Shown: positions 50,237-58,662 of the stretch, one piece after another
How positions within the stretch are numbered: position 1 is the stretch's first letter
Layout of the letters: every line of letters begins with the position of its first letter
Source: Micromonospora ferruginea
GTDB taxonomy: Bacteria > Actinomycetota > Actinomycetes > Mycobacteriales > Micromonosporaceae
Length of the DNA: 64,000 nucleotides
Direction: 5' to 3'
Assembly: GCF_013694245.2 (NCBI RefSeq)
Contig: NZ_CP059322.2
Location: forward strand, 1,546,001 to 1,610,000
The notes under the pieces: generated by a model
The model's input: the letters and a program-made list of their open reading frames with translations, nothing else
Databases searched by the model: none
Told to the model about the DNA's origin: nothing
Position numbers and translations under genes: made by a program

Positions 50237-51280
50237 ATGAGACGTCGACTCCTGCTCGCCGGTGCGCTCGCCACCGTTCTCGCCGCCGGCACCGCCTGCG
50301 GCGGCGGCTCCGGTGACTCGGCCGGCGGCGACGCCGAGAAGCTGACGATCTACTCGGCCCGCGACAAGAAGGTCACCACCTTCGTCGTGGACAAGTTCAC
50401 CGCCAAGTACCCCGAGTACAAGGGCAAGGTCGAGGTGCTCAACCTGGGCGCCCAGGAGATCCTGGAGCGGGTCCGGGCGGAGAAGGCCAACCCGCAGGCC
50501 GACGTCTGGTGGGGCGGCACCCAGCAGGGTCTCGCCTCCGGCGCGTCCGAGGACCTGCTCACCGGCTGGCAGCCGTCGTTCGCCGGCAAGATGGACGAGA
50601 AGTACAAGGACCCGCAGGGCCGGTGGTTCGGCGAGATCCTGCTGCCCGAGGTCATCATGTACAACAACAAGGCGCTCACCCCGGAGCAGGCCCCGAAGGA
50701 CTGGGACGACCTGCTGAAGCCGGAGTTCAAGGACAAGATCATCATCCGGGACGTGGCGGCCTCCGGCACCATGCGGTCGATCTACGCCTCGATGATCCAG
50801 CGGCAGTCCCCCGACGGCAGCAACCCGCAGCCCGGCTACGACTGGCTGAAGAAGCTCGACGCCAACACCGGCGCGTACGCGGCCAACCCGACCGACCTCT
50901 ACCTCAAGCTCTCCCGCCAGCAGGGCACGCTCAGCGCCTGGAACCTGCAGGACATCCTGCTCCAGGCCAACCAGGCGAACATGCCGTTCGACTACGTGAT
51001 GCCGGCCTCCGGCGCCCCGGTCCTGGTCGACGGCCTGGCCCAGGTCAAGGGCGGCAACAGCGCGGGCGCGCAGAAGTTCCTCGAGTTCCTCTTCGACGAC
51101 TCGCTCCGCGCCGAGCTGGCGAAGGACTACTTCCAGATCCCGGCCGTGGACATCGCGGAGAAGCCGGAGTGGCTGGCGAAGCTCGACCTCAAGCCGATGG
51201 ACGTCGACTGGGACGTGGTCGGCAAGAACGAGACCGAGTGGATCAACCACTGGAACGGTCAGATCAAGAACAAGGGCTGA
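50237..51280 (+). CDS. ABC importer substrate-binding lipoprotein (FbpA/AfuA-like family)
   Basis: This 347-residue protein has a signal peptide with lipobox Cys at about residue 20 (LAAGTACGGG). It belongs to the extracellular solute-binding group that includes iron(III) and phosphonate binders: KLTIYSARDKKVTTFVVDKFTAKYP, VDVWWGGTQQGLAS and GTLSAWNLQDILLQANQANMPFDYVMP. Tyr residues of the FbpA metal site are not clearly conserved, so an organic ligand is more likely than iron. GGAGGT precedes the ATG. Confidence 0.82.
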   Translation: MRRRLLLAGALATVLAAGTACGGGSGDSAGGDAEKLTIYSARDKKVTTFVVDKFTAKYPEYKGKVEVLNLGAQEILERVRAEKANPQADVWWGGTQQGLASGASEDLLTGWQPSFAGKMDEKYKDPQGRWFGEILLPEVIMYNNKALTPEQAPKDWDDLLKPEFKDKIIIRDVAASGTMRSIYASMIQRQSPDGSNPQPGYDWLKKLDANTGAYAANPTDLYLKLSRQQGTLSAWNLQDILLQANQANMPFDYVMPASGAPVLVDGLAQVKGGNSAGAQKFLEFLFDDSLRAELAKDYFQIPAVDIAEKPEWLAKLDLKPMDVDWDVVGKNETEWINHWNGQIKNKG

Positions 51281-51286
51281 CCGGCC

Positions 51287-51320
51287 GGGACGCCGGGCGC
51301 ACCCAGGCGCCCGGCGTCCC
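51287..51320 (+). terminator. Stem-loop between binding-protein and ATPase genes
   Basis: GGGACGCCGGGCGC (51287-51300) pairs perfectly over 14 bases with GCGCCCGGCGTCCC (51307-51320) around ACCCAG. Like the hairpin at 2242, it follows a binding-protein gene within an ABC operon and probably raises that protein's share of the transcript. Confidence 0.7.
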
Positions 51321-51359
51321 GCCCTCGCCCCACTCAGACCGGACACAAGGAGAGACGTC

Positions 51360-52433
51360 ATGATCGATGTCACGCTGGAGTCGGTGAGCAAGCGCTTCCC
51401 ACGTGCCGGCGACACCGCGGCGGTCGACGACGTCGACCTCCGCATCGGCGCGGGGGAGTTCTTCACCCTGCTCGGCCCGAGCGGCTGCGGCAAGACCACC
51501 ACCCTGCGCATGGTCGCCGGCTTCTACTTCCCCAGCTCGGGCCGGATCCGGTTCGGCGCCGAGGACGTCACCAACCGGCCGCCGAACAAGCGCGACACCG
51601 GCATGGTGTTCCAGAACTACGCGCTCTTCCCGCACCTGAGCGTCGCCCAGAACGTCGCGTACGGCCTGAAGATCCGCAAGGTCGGCCGGGTCGAGGCGAA
51701 GCGCCGCATCGACGAGGCGCTCGGGCAGGTCCACCTGGCCGGGTACGGCGACCGGCGCATCGACCAGCTCTCCGGCGGCCAGCAGCAGCGCGTCGCGCTG
51801 GCCCGGGCGCTGGTGATCCGCCCCCGCACGCTGCTGCTCGACGAGCCGCTGTCCAACCTCGACGCCAAGCTGCGCGAGGAGACCCGGGTCGAGATCCGCC
51901 GGATCCAGAAGGACAGCGGCACCACCGCGCTCTACGTCACCCACGACCAGGCCGAGGCGATGGCCATGTCCGACCGGATCGCGGTGATGGAGTCCGGCCG
52001 GGTCCGCCAGGTCGGCACGCCGCAGGAGATCTACCACCGCCCGGCCACCGCGTTCGTGGCCCGGTTCATCGGCCGCAGCAACGTGCTGAGCCTGCCGGTG
52101 GTGACCGCCGGGCCGGACACCGTGACGGTGGCGCTGCCCGGCGGCCGGGAGGCCCCGGTCGCCGCGCCCACCGACCACGGGCTGCGCGAGGGCGCCACCG
52201 CGCTGGTGTCGGTGCGGCCCGAGCACATCACGCTCGGCGCGGCCACCGACGAGGGCGCGCTTACCGGCCGGGTGACCGAGTTGGAGTTCACCGGCATGGC
52301 CACCAACCTGGTGGTCGACGTGGGCGGCGAGTCGGTGCAGGTGGCCGCGATCGACGTGCCGGCCCGACTCGCCGCGGGTGACCAGGTCGGGCTGCGCCTG
52401 CCGGCGGAGCGGATGTGGGTGGTGGGCTCTTGA
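51360..52433 (+). CDS. ABC importer ATP-binding protein (PotA/FbpC-like, with TOBE domain)
   Basis: This 357-residue ATPase has Walker A GPSGCGKTT, Q-loop GMVFQNYALFPHLSV, signature [15 protein letters not shown], Walker B LLLDEPLSNLDAKLRE and switch His in YVTHDQAEAMAMSD. The C-terminal 110 residues are a TOBE-type regulatory domain (VSVRPEHITL). AAGGAGAGA precedes the ATG. It overlaps the fused permease start by four bases (TTGA). Confidence 0.9.
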   Translation: MIDVTLESVSKRFPRAGDTAAVDDVDLRIGAGEFFTLLGPSGCGKTTTLRMVAGFYFPSSGRIRFGAEDVTNRPPNKRDTGMVFQNYALFPHLSVAQNVAYGLKIRKVGRVEAKRRIDEALGQVHLAGYGDRRIDQLSGGQQQRVALARALVIRPRTLLLDEPLSNLDAKLREETRVEIRRIQKDSGTTALYVTHDQAEAMAMSDRIAVMESGRVRQVGTPQEIYHRPATAFVARFIGRSNVLSLPVVTAGPDTVTVALPGGREAPVAAPTDHGLREGATALVSVRPEHITLGAATDEGALTGRVTELEFTGMATNLVVDVGGESVQVAAIDVPARLAAGDQVGLRLPAERMWVVGS

Positions 52434-54211
52434 GCACCATCCCCGCCACGCCGAGCGCCGCGACCGTCCCGCCGATCACCGAGGACCCCACCCCGCCGGG
52501 CCGGCGGTCCCGCCGCCCCGGGCTCAACGCCAACTCGCGCTGGTTCCCGTACGTGCTGGTGTTCCCGCTGGCGCTGGTGCTGTTCGGTTACGTGGTCCAG
52601 CCGATGCTCGCCACGTTCGGCGAGAGCGTCGGGGTGGACGGCCCGGAGAACTGGGCCAGCTTCCTCACCGGCGACGGCGTGGCCCGTTCCGCGCTGCTCA
52701 CCTCGCTGATGATCTCGGCGGCCAGCGTGCTGCTCTGCGGCGTCGTCGGCGTGGCCATGGCGTTCCTGCTCAAGCGGTTCTCGTTCCCCGGCCGCCGGCT
52801 CATCGAGGCGATCATCCTGGTGCCGGCGGCGCTGCCGCCGCTGATCGGGGCGATCTCGTTCCAGCTCCTCTACAGCGAGACCGGCATCGTGCCCCGCGCG
52901 CTGCAACAGCTCTTCGGCACGGAGAACCCGGTGCTGCCGTTCAGCGGCATCGCCGGCGTGCTGGTGGTGCACACGTTCACCATGTACCCCTTCTTCTACC
53001 TGGCCACGTCCGCCGCGCTGACGGGCATGGACCCGTCGGTGGAGGAGGCGGCCTACAACCTCGGCGCCGGTCGGGTGCGGGTGTGGCGGACCGTGCTGCT
53101 GCCGATGCTCACCCCGGCGCTGGTGTCGGCCTCGCTGCTGGTCTTCATGACGTCGCTGGCGTCGTACACCGCTCCGCTGCTGTTCGGGGTGGACCGCACG
53201 ATGACCATGCAGATCTACATCAACCGCACCAACGGCGACCTGCCGATGGCCTCGACCTACGCGTCGGTGCTCGCGGTGGTGTCGGTGCTGTTCCTGCTCG
53301 GCATGCGGTGGTACGAGGGGCGGCGCAGCTACCGCTCCCAGTCCAAGGGTGTGGCCAGCCACCGCCGCGAGCTGACCAACCCGTTCGCCCGCTGGCTGGC
53401 GCTGGCCGCCTCGCTGCTCGCCGTGGTGGTGCTGCTCGCCCCGGTGGCGACCATCGCGCTGGTGGCGTTCTCCGAGGACGGGACGTGGACCACCGAGGTG
53501 ATCCCGTCCGGCTACACCATGCAGAACTTCACCACCATCTTCTCCGACCCGGACGCCTACCGGCCGATCGTCAACTCGTTGCAGATGAGCCTGCTCGCGA
53601 CGCTCGGCTGCGTGGTGGTCGGCGTGCTCATCGCGTACGCGGTGCGCCGGCTGGACTTCCGCGGGCGTGGCCTGCTCGACGTGGCGGTCATGCTGGCCTG
53701 GGCGCTGCCCGGCACGGTGGTGGCGATCAACCTGATCTCGGCGTTCAGCACCGGCAACGCGTTCAGCTTCGGGCAGGTGCTGATCGGCACGTTCTGGATC
53801 ATGCCGCTGGCCTACTTCGTGCGGTTCCTGCCGCTGGTGTTCCGGTCCAGCTCGGCGACGCTGGCGCAGCTCGACCCGTCGCTGGAGGAGGCCGCGCGCA
53901 ACCTCGGCGCGTCCTGGTGGCGGGCGTTCGGCACGGTCACCCTGCGGCTGATGCTGCCGGGCGTGCTGGCCGGCGCGCTGCTCGCGTTCGTCAACGGCGT
54001 CGGCGAGTTCGTCGCCTCGGTGCTGATCTACACCTCGGAGACCGCGCCGATCTCGGTGGAGATCAACAACCGGATGTACTCGTTCGAGGTCGGCACCGCC
54101 GCCGCGTACGGGATGCTCCAGGTGGTGTTGATCTTCGTGGTGATGGTGGTCTCCGGCCGGTTGCAGAACGGCGGCCGGGCGGCGAGGGAGGCGACGAAGT
54201 GGACGGCGTGA
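52430..54211 (+). CDS. Fused double ABC importer permease (FbpB-like)
   Basis: This roughly 593-residue membrane protein contains two permease halves, about 30-300 and 320-593. Each ends with an EAA loop (EEAAYNLGAGRVRVWRTVLLPML and EEAARNLGASWWRAFGTVTLRLM) for contact with the ATPase. About twelve helices are visible. The start is ambiguous: TTG 52430 overlaps the ATPase stop and reads LSTIPATPS like a normal MST start, while GTG 52415 is also in frame. This is the importer's only permease gene, so both halves come from one chain. Confidence 0.85.
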   Translation: MSTIPATPSAATVPPITEDPTPPGRRSRRPGLNANSRWFPYVLVFPLALVLFGYVVQPMLATFGESVGVDGPENWASFLTGDGVARSALLTSLMISAASVLLCGVVGVAMAFLLKRFSFPGRRLIEAIILVPAALPPLIGAISFQLLYSETGIVPRALQQLFGTENPVLPFSGIAGVLVVHTFTMYPFFYLATSAALTGMDPSVEEAAYNLGAGRVRVWRTVLLPMLTPALVSASLLVFMTSLASYTAPLLFGVDRTMTMQIYINRTNGDLPMASTYASVLAVVSVLFLLGMRWYEGRRSYRSQSKGVASHRRELTNPFARWLALAASLLAVVVLLAPVATIALVAFSEDGTWTTEVIPSGYTMQNFTTIFSDPDAYRPIVNSLQMSLLATLGCVVVGVLIAYAVRRLDFRGRGLLDVAVMLAWALPGTVVAINLISAFSTGNAFSFGQVLIGTFWIMPLAYFVRFLPLVFRSSSATLAQLDPSLEEAARNLGASWWRAFGTVTLRLMLPGVLAGALLAFVNGVGEFVASVLIYTSETAPISVEINNRMYSFEVGTAAAYGMLQVVLIFVVMVVSGRLQNGGRAAREATKWTA

Positions 54212-55026
54212 CCGCCCGCTGGGCCGACGGCGGCGGGCTGCTGCCCGCCGCCGGGATCCCCGGCGGCGAACTGACCGACGTGGTCGCGGCGGCCGACTTC
54301 GCGGTGCTGCCGGTCGGCGCGGTCGAGTGGCACGGCCCGCACCTGCCGCTCGGCGCCGACATGATCCTCGCCGAGGGCTTCGCCGCGGAGAGCGCCACGC
54401 CCGGCCCCGGCCCGCGCGGCGTGCTGTTCCCGCCCGTCGCCTACGCGGCCTGCCCCGGCCAGACCCGGCCCTGGCCGGGAACCGTGGCGATCCGCCCGGA
54501 GATCGCGGTCGGCTACCTCGCCGACGTGATCGAGGGCATCGTCGCCGCCGGCTTCCCCCGGCTGCTGGTGGTCAACGGCCACGACGCCAACATGTCCACG
54601 GTCCGGGCCGCCATGGAGTGGGTGTCCGGGCGACGCACCGCCAGCCTGCTGCTGGTCAACTGGTTCCAACTGGTCACCCCGGCGGAGACCGGCGAGCTGT
54701 ACGGCGACGCGGTCGCCCGCGGTCACGGCGGCGCGTACGAGACGTCCGGGGTGCTCGGCTTCGCGCCGGAGACGGTACGCCTGGACGCCGCCACCGACCT
54801 GCCGCCGCGACCGAAGCTGCCGGTGACCCACCCCTACGTGCTGGTGGAGTCCCGACCCGACCCGTGGCAGGGCTGGTCCGGGCACATCTCGCTGGCCACC
54901 GAGGAGGCCGGCCGGACGGTACGCGCCACCGCCGGCGCTCGGCTGCGCGAGATCGTCACCGCCTGGGTGGCCGCCCCGATGCCGGCCCCGCCCACCGCCG
55001 ACCCGCTGTCGGAGGAGGACGCGTGA
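54199..55026 (+). CDS. Creatininase-family amidohydrolase
   Basis: This 275-residue enzyme has the creatininase metal ligands in VGAVEWHGPHLPLGADM (Glu, His, Asp) and VVNGHDANMSTVRAAMEW. Later it has GHGGAYETSG. Family members open cyclic amides or act in cofactor and peptide maturation. GTG 54199 has GAGGGAGG at ideal spacing; GTG 54208, overlapping the permease stop, is the alternative. It overlaps the amidohydrolase gene by GTGA. In this operon it probably acts on the imported compound. Confidence 0.83.
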   Translation: MDGVTARWADGGGLLPAAGIPGGELTDVVAAADFAVLPVGAVEWHGPHLPLGADMILAEGFAAESATPGPGPRGVLFPPVAYAACPGQTRPWPGTVAIRPEIAVGYLADVIEGIVAAGFPRLLVVNGHDANMSTVRAAMEWVSGRRTASLLLVNWFQLVTPAETGELYGDAVARGHGGAYETSGVLGFAPETVRLDAATDLPPRPKLPVTHPYVLVESRPDPWQGWSGHISLATEEAGRTVRATAGARLREIVTAWVAAPMPAPPTADPLSEEDA

Positions 55027-55994
55027 CCGCCGACCGGGGACTCGACGTGGTCGACTTCCACCTGCACTTCCGCATCGGCGCGGACGAGACCGTGCACGCC
55101 TGCGAGGAGGCCGCCGGGATGCACCCCGGCGGTGCGCACGAGCGGGCGGTACGGGCCACCGGGTCCGCCCCGTACGCCCGGCAGTGGCGCCGGGCCTGGA
55201 GCTTTCCGGAGCCGGAGCCGCCCGCCGAACGCTGGCAGGACGAGGCGGACCGGTGGGCCGAGGAACTGCGCGCGGTGCGGGTGCGCCGGGCGGTGTTCGT
55301 CACCGGCGGCGGCAACGACGCCCTCGCCGACGTGGTCGACCGGCACCCCGACCTGCTGCTCGGCCTCGCCCACCACGACCCGTACGGCGCGAGCGCGGCG
55401 GCCGAGCTGGAGCGTGCGGTCACCGAGCGGGGGCTGCGCGGGCTGAAGCTGTTCGCGCCGCTGCTGCGCGGCCCGCTCGACCACGAGGACCTGGACCCGC
55501 TCTGGGCCACCGCCCAGCGCCTCGGCGTGCCCGTGCTGATCCACATCGGCCACTACGGCAGCGCCGGCGGCCTCCCCGTCGGCCGCTACGGCGGCCCCGA
55601 CGAGCTGGTCCGGATGGCCCGCCGGTTCCCCGAGCTGGCCGTGGTGGTGCCGCACTTCGGCGTCCAGCACGTGCAGGAGCTGTTCTTCGCCGCCTGGGGC
55701 TGCCCGAACATCCACGTCGACACGTCCGGCTCGAACCAGTGGGTGCGCTGGATGCCCTACCGGCTCACGCTGGAGGACCTGTTCCGCCGCTGCTACGAGA
55801 CGATCGGCCCGCACCGCGTCGTCTACGGCAGCGACTCGTCCTGGTTCCCGCGCGGCTACGTCACCCGCTACCTCGACGACCAGCTCCGCGTCTGCCACGA
55901 GCTGGGCCTGCCCGAGGACCACCTGCGCGCGATCTTCGCCGGGAACGCCGAGCGACTGCTCGGCCTGACCGCGGACCGGAAGGAAACCCGATGA
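55023..55994 (+). CDS. Amidohydrolase-2 family metal-dependent hydrolase
   Basis: This 323-residue TIM-barrel hydrolase has the first metal motif HxH in VVDFHLHFRIG, the third-strand KLFAPLL, His in LIHIGHYG and PHFGVQH, and the final Asp in VVYGSDSSWFPRG. This group performs hydrolysis or non-oxidative decarboxylation. GTG 55023 overlaps the creatininase stop, and its own stop overlaps the lyase start, so these catabolic genes are translated as a block. Confidence 0.82.
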   Translation: MTADRGLDVVDFHLHFRIGADETVHACEEAAGMHPGGAHERAVRATGSAPYARQWRRAWSFPEPEPPAERWQDEADRWAEELRAVRVRRAVFVTGGGNDALADVVDRHPDLLLGLAHHDPYGASAAAELERAVTERGLRGLKLFAPLLRGPLDHEDLDPLWATAQRLGVPVLIHIGHYGSAGGLPVGRYGGPDELVRMARRFPELAVVVPHFGVQHVQELFFAAWGCPNIHVDTSGSNQWVRWMPYRLTLEDLFRRCYETIGPHRVVYGSDSSWFPRGYVTRYLDDQLRVCHELGLPEDHLRAIFAGNAERLLGLTADRKETR

Positions 55995-57439
55995 GCACGC
56001 TGACCACCTACCAGCGCCACCACCTGGCGCCGACCTACGACCACCACGTCGGGCGGCTCTACCCGGCGATGGTGCGCGCCAGCCAGGCGCACGTGGTGAT
56101 GCTGACCGAGCAGGGCCTGATCCCGGCCGACCGGGGCGCCCGGCTGCTGCGCGGCCTGGCCGAGCTGCGCGCCGACACCACCGCCGTCCCGGCGTACGAC
56201 GGCAGCTTCGAGGACACCTACTACCTGCTGGAGAAGCGGCTCGCGGCGGCCTGCGGCATCCCCACCTCCGAACTGGACGTGCAGCTCGCCCGCAGCCGCA
56301 ACGACCTGGACGCCGGCGTGTTCCGGATGCTGCTGCGCGACCAGCTCGTCGAGGTGCTCCAGCGGGTGCTGGACACCGGGCGCACCGCGCTGGCGCAGGC
56401 CGACCGGTACGCCGACGTGGTCATCACCGGCTACACCCACCGCCGGCCGGCGCAGCCCACCACGATCGGGCACGCGCTCGCCGGGTACGCCGAGGCGCTC
56501 GCCGGCCAGGCCGCCACCTACGCCGACGTGATCGACCAGCTCAACGTCTCGCCGCTGGGTTCCTGCGCGTTCGCCGGCACCGACCTGGACATCGACAGCG
56601 CCCGGCTGGCCGAGCTGCTCGGCTTCGCCGGCGTCGTCACCAACTCGTACGAGGCGGTGGCCGGCGCCGACCACCTGGTCCGGGTCGGCACGATCAACGC
56701 CCGTGCGCTGGCCACCGGCGCCCGGCTGGCCCGCACCCTGATGGACTGGCTGAGCTGGCAGTGGGTCACCACCCCCGGCGACTTCACCCAGGGCAGCAGC
56801 ATCATGCCGCAGAAGCGCAACCCGGTGGTGCTGGAGCACCTGGTCTCCTACGCCGGGCAGGCCGCGGCGGACGCCGCCTCGGTGCTCAACAACGTCGGCG
56901 CCGCCTGGTGGGAGGACTCCAACAACGCCACCACCGACGTGCAGGTGCGGCTCTGGGAGAGCAACGACCGCGCGGAACGGTTCTTCGCCCTGGTCGGCGG
57001 CTTCCTCGCCGAGATCGCGCCGCTGAACCCGCCCAGCCGCGAGGAGATCGTCGCCTCCGGCGCCACCACCACCGCCGCCGCGGACGCGCTGACCCGCCAC
57101 GGGGTGCCGTTCCGCGCCGCGCACTCGGTGGTCGGCCGGCTGGTGCGCGCCGGCGGGCCGGACACCTGGACCCCCGAGGGGGTACGCGCCGCCGCCGACA
57201 TCGCCGGTGAGCTGGACGACGCGGCGGTGGCCGACCTGATCGCCGCCGCCGTACGCCCGGAGTTGGTGCTCCGGCGGGCCCAGGCCGACGGGCCGGGCGC
57301 CGCTGCGGTCCGCGCCCAGGTGGGCGTGCTGCGCGCCGCGCTCGACCCGGTCGCCGAGCGGCTGGACGCGGTGCGTGGCCTGCTGCGCCGGGCCGACGAG
57401 GCGCTGGACGCCGTGGCCGCCGAGCTGGGGGCCGCGTGA
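55991..57439 (+). CDS. Argininosuccinate-lyase-like enzyme (fumarase/aspartase superfamily)
   Basis: This 482-residue protein carries the superfamily signature GSSIMPQKRNP, the ArgH-like SRNDLDAGVFRM and the catalytic His in GYTHRRPAQPTTIGH. Enzymes of this fold split a C-N bond to give fumarate and an amine. It lies within a catabolic operon and not with arginine genes. The argininosuccinate contact regions differ from standard ArgH, so a related substrate, such as another N-(1,2-dicarboxyethyl) compound, is plausible. The ATG overlaps the amidohydrolase stop by ATGA. Confidence 0.8.
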   Translation: MSTLTTYQRHHLAPTYDHHVGRLYPAMVRASQAHVVMLTEQGLIPADRGARLLRGLAELRADTTAVPAYDGSFEDTYYLLEKRLAAACGIPTSELDVQLARSRNDLDAGVFRMLLRDQLVEVLQRVLDTGRTALAQADRYADVVITGYTHRRPAQPTTIGHALAGYAEALAGQAATYADVIDQLNVSPLGSCAFAGTDLDIDSARLAELLGFAGVVTNSYEAVAGADHLVRVGTINARALATGARLARTLMDWLSWQWVTTPGDFTQGSSIMPQKRNPVVLEHLVSYAGQAAADAASVLNNVGAAWWEDSNNATTDVQVRLWESNDRAERFFALVGGFLAEIAPLNPPSREEIVASGATTTAAADALTRHGVPFRAAHSVVGRLVRAGGPDTWTPEGVRAAADIAGELDDAAVADLIAAAVRPELVLRRAQADGPGAAAVRAQVGVLRAALDPVAERLDAVRGLLRRADEALDAVAAELGAA

Positions 57440-57498
57440 GCGTGAGGAGTGAGCCGGGTGTGCGAGCCCCGCAGTCGCGAGCAGAGGTGGCACCGTGA
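57436..57498 (+). repeat. Start-codon-linked insert holding a 20-codon coupled mini-frame
   Basis: Between the lyase stop and the kinase start lie 59 bases that begin and end at GTGAGCGTG (57436 and 57495), as if a unit had been duplicated at the start codon. A frame from GTG 57436 to TGA 57496-57498 encodes 20 residues. It overlaps the lyase stop by GTGA and the kinase start by GTGA. The insert supplies the kinase's ribosome site (AGAGGTGG). It parallels the ATGAGCG repeats at 11653. Whether the peptide matters is unknown; it may only carry ribosomes across. Confidence 0.6.
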
Positions 57499-58415
57499 GC
57501 GTGCGACTCTCCGGCCCGCCCGCCGCCGGCACGGGCGGCGCGGGGTTGCTGCTCGGCATCGACTTCGGCGGCACCAAGATGGCGGTCGGGGTGTCCGACG
57601 CGGACGGCCGGCTGCTGGCCCACCGCCGGGTGCCCACCCACGCCGAGCAGGGCGCGCCGCAGGCGCTGGCCCGGGCCCTGGCGCTCGCCGGTGACCTGGT
57701 CGGCGAGGTCGGCGGCCCGCTCGCCGCGGCCGGCGTGGCCTCGCCCGGCGTGGTCCGCCCGGACGGCATCGACCTGGCGCCGAACGTGCCCGGCTGGGAG
57801 CGGCTGCGCCTGGCCGACGCGGTCCGCGACGCGCTGGACGTGCCTCGGGTCGCGGTGGACAACGACCTGAACGCCGCCGCGCTGGCCGAGCTGCGGCACG
57901 GCGCGCTGCGCGGCGTCGACCCCGGCCTGGTGGTGGGGATCGGCACCGGCGTGGCGGCGGCCGTGACCGTCGGCGGCGCGGTGCTGCCCGGTCACCGCGG
58001 CGCGGCCGGCGAGATCGGGTACGCGGTGGCCGGCACCCCCTGGCCGGGGACGATGCTGGAGCTGGACTTCTCCGGCCGGGCGCTGGACCGGCTCGCCGCC
58101 GACCTCGACCTGCCCGGCGGAACGGCCGGCCTGGCCGCCGCCGCCGAGTCGCCGGGCGCGGCGCGCGACGCGCTGGCCGCCCGGGTCGACGAGGCGGCCC
58201 GCGCGTTGGTGACCTGCTGCCTGCTGCTCGATCCGCAGCGGATCGTGCTGGTCGGCGGCGTCACCCGCAGCGGGTTGATCCGGCGGATGCTCGTCGACCG
58301 GCTGACCGAGGCGCTGCCGCACCCGCCCGACGTGGTGCGCTCCGGCTTCGCCGACGACGCGGCGCTCTACGGTGCGCTCGCCCTGGCCCGGGACACGGCA
58401 CCGGCGCCGCTGTAG
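57495..58415 (+). CDS. ROK-family sugar kinase
   Basis: This 306-residue protein starts with the ATP-binding GIDFGGTKMAVGVSD and has the catalytic Asp in VAVDNDLNAAALAEL and GIGTGVAAAVTVGG. The typical CxCGxxGC zinc cluster after GAAGEIGY is missing, which is unusual for glucokinases of this family. It would phosphorylate a hexose, an N-acylhexosamine or a related compound. It is the last gene of the operon started by the ROK regulator and is followed by a hairpin at 58463. Confidence 0.83.
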   Translation: MSVRLSGPPAAGTGGAGLLLGIDFGGTKMAVGVSDADGRLLAHRRVPTHAEQGAPQALARALALAGDLVGEVGGPLAAAGVASPGVVRPDGIDLAPNVPGWERLRLADAVRDALDVPRVAVDNDLNAAALAELRHGALRGVDPGLVVGIGTGVAAAVTVGGAVLPGHRGAAGEIGYAVAGTPWPGTMLELDFSGRALDRLAADLDLPGGTAGLAAAAESPGAARDALAARVDEAARALVTCCLLLDPQRIVLVGGVTRSGLIRRMLVDRLTEALPHPPDVVRSGFADDAALYGALALARDTAPAPL

Positions 58416-58462
58416 CGTACGTCACATTTTTTGGTGCCCGGATCGGCCCGCGCCGGACCGGC

Positions 58463-58485
58463 GATCCGTTGTCGCGCAACGGATC
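58463..58485 (+). terminator. Hairpin after the ROK kinase gene
   Basis: GATCCGTTG (58463-58471) pairs perfectly with CAACGGATC (58477-58485) around TCGCG, 48 bases after the kinase stop. It probably ends the operon. The rest of the 247-base gap up to 58663 shows no gene. Confidence 0.6.
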
Positions 58486-58662
58486 CCGCCAGGTGGGCGA
58501 CGGTCGCGGGGCAGGTGTGGGCGGTGTTCGGGCACGCACCGGAACGGCGTCGGCACCGATCGTGAAGAACCGCGAGACGTCGGCGATCGTGGATTTGCAG
58601 CCGTCATTACGCTGCGGGTGGTTGATCGCCGGAACCACGGACGACAGGTGGAAGAACCTCAG

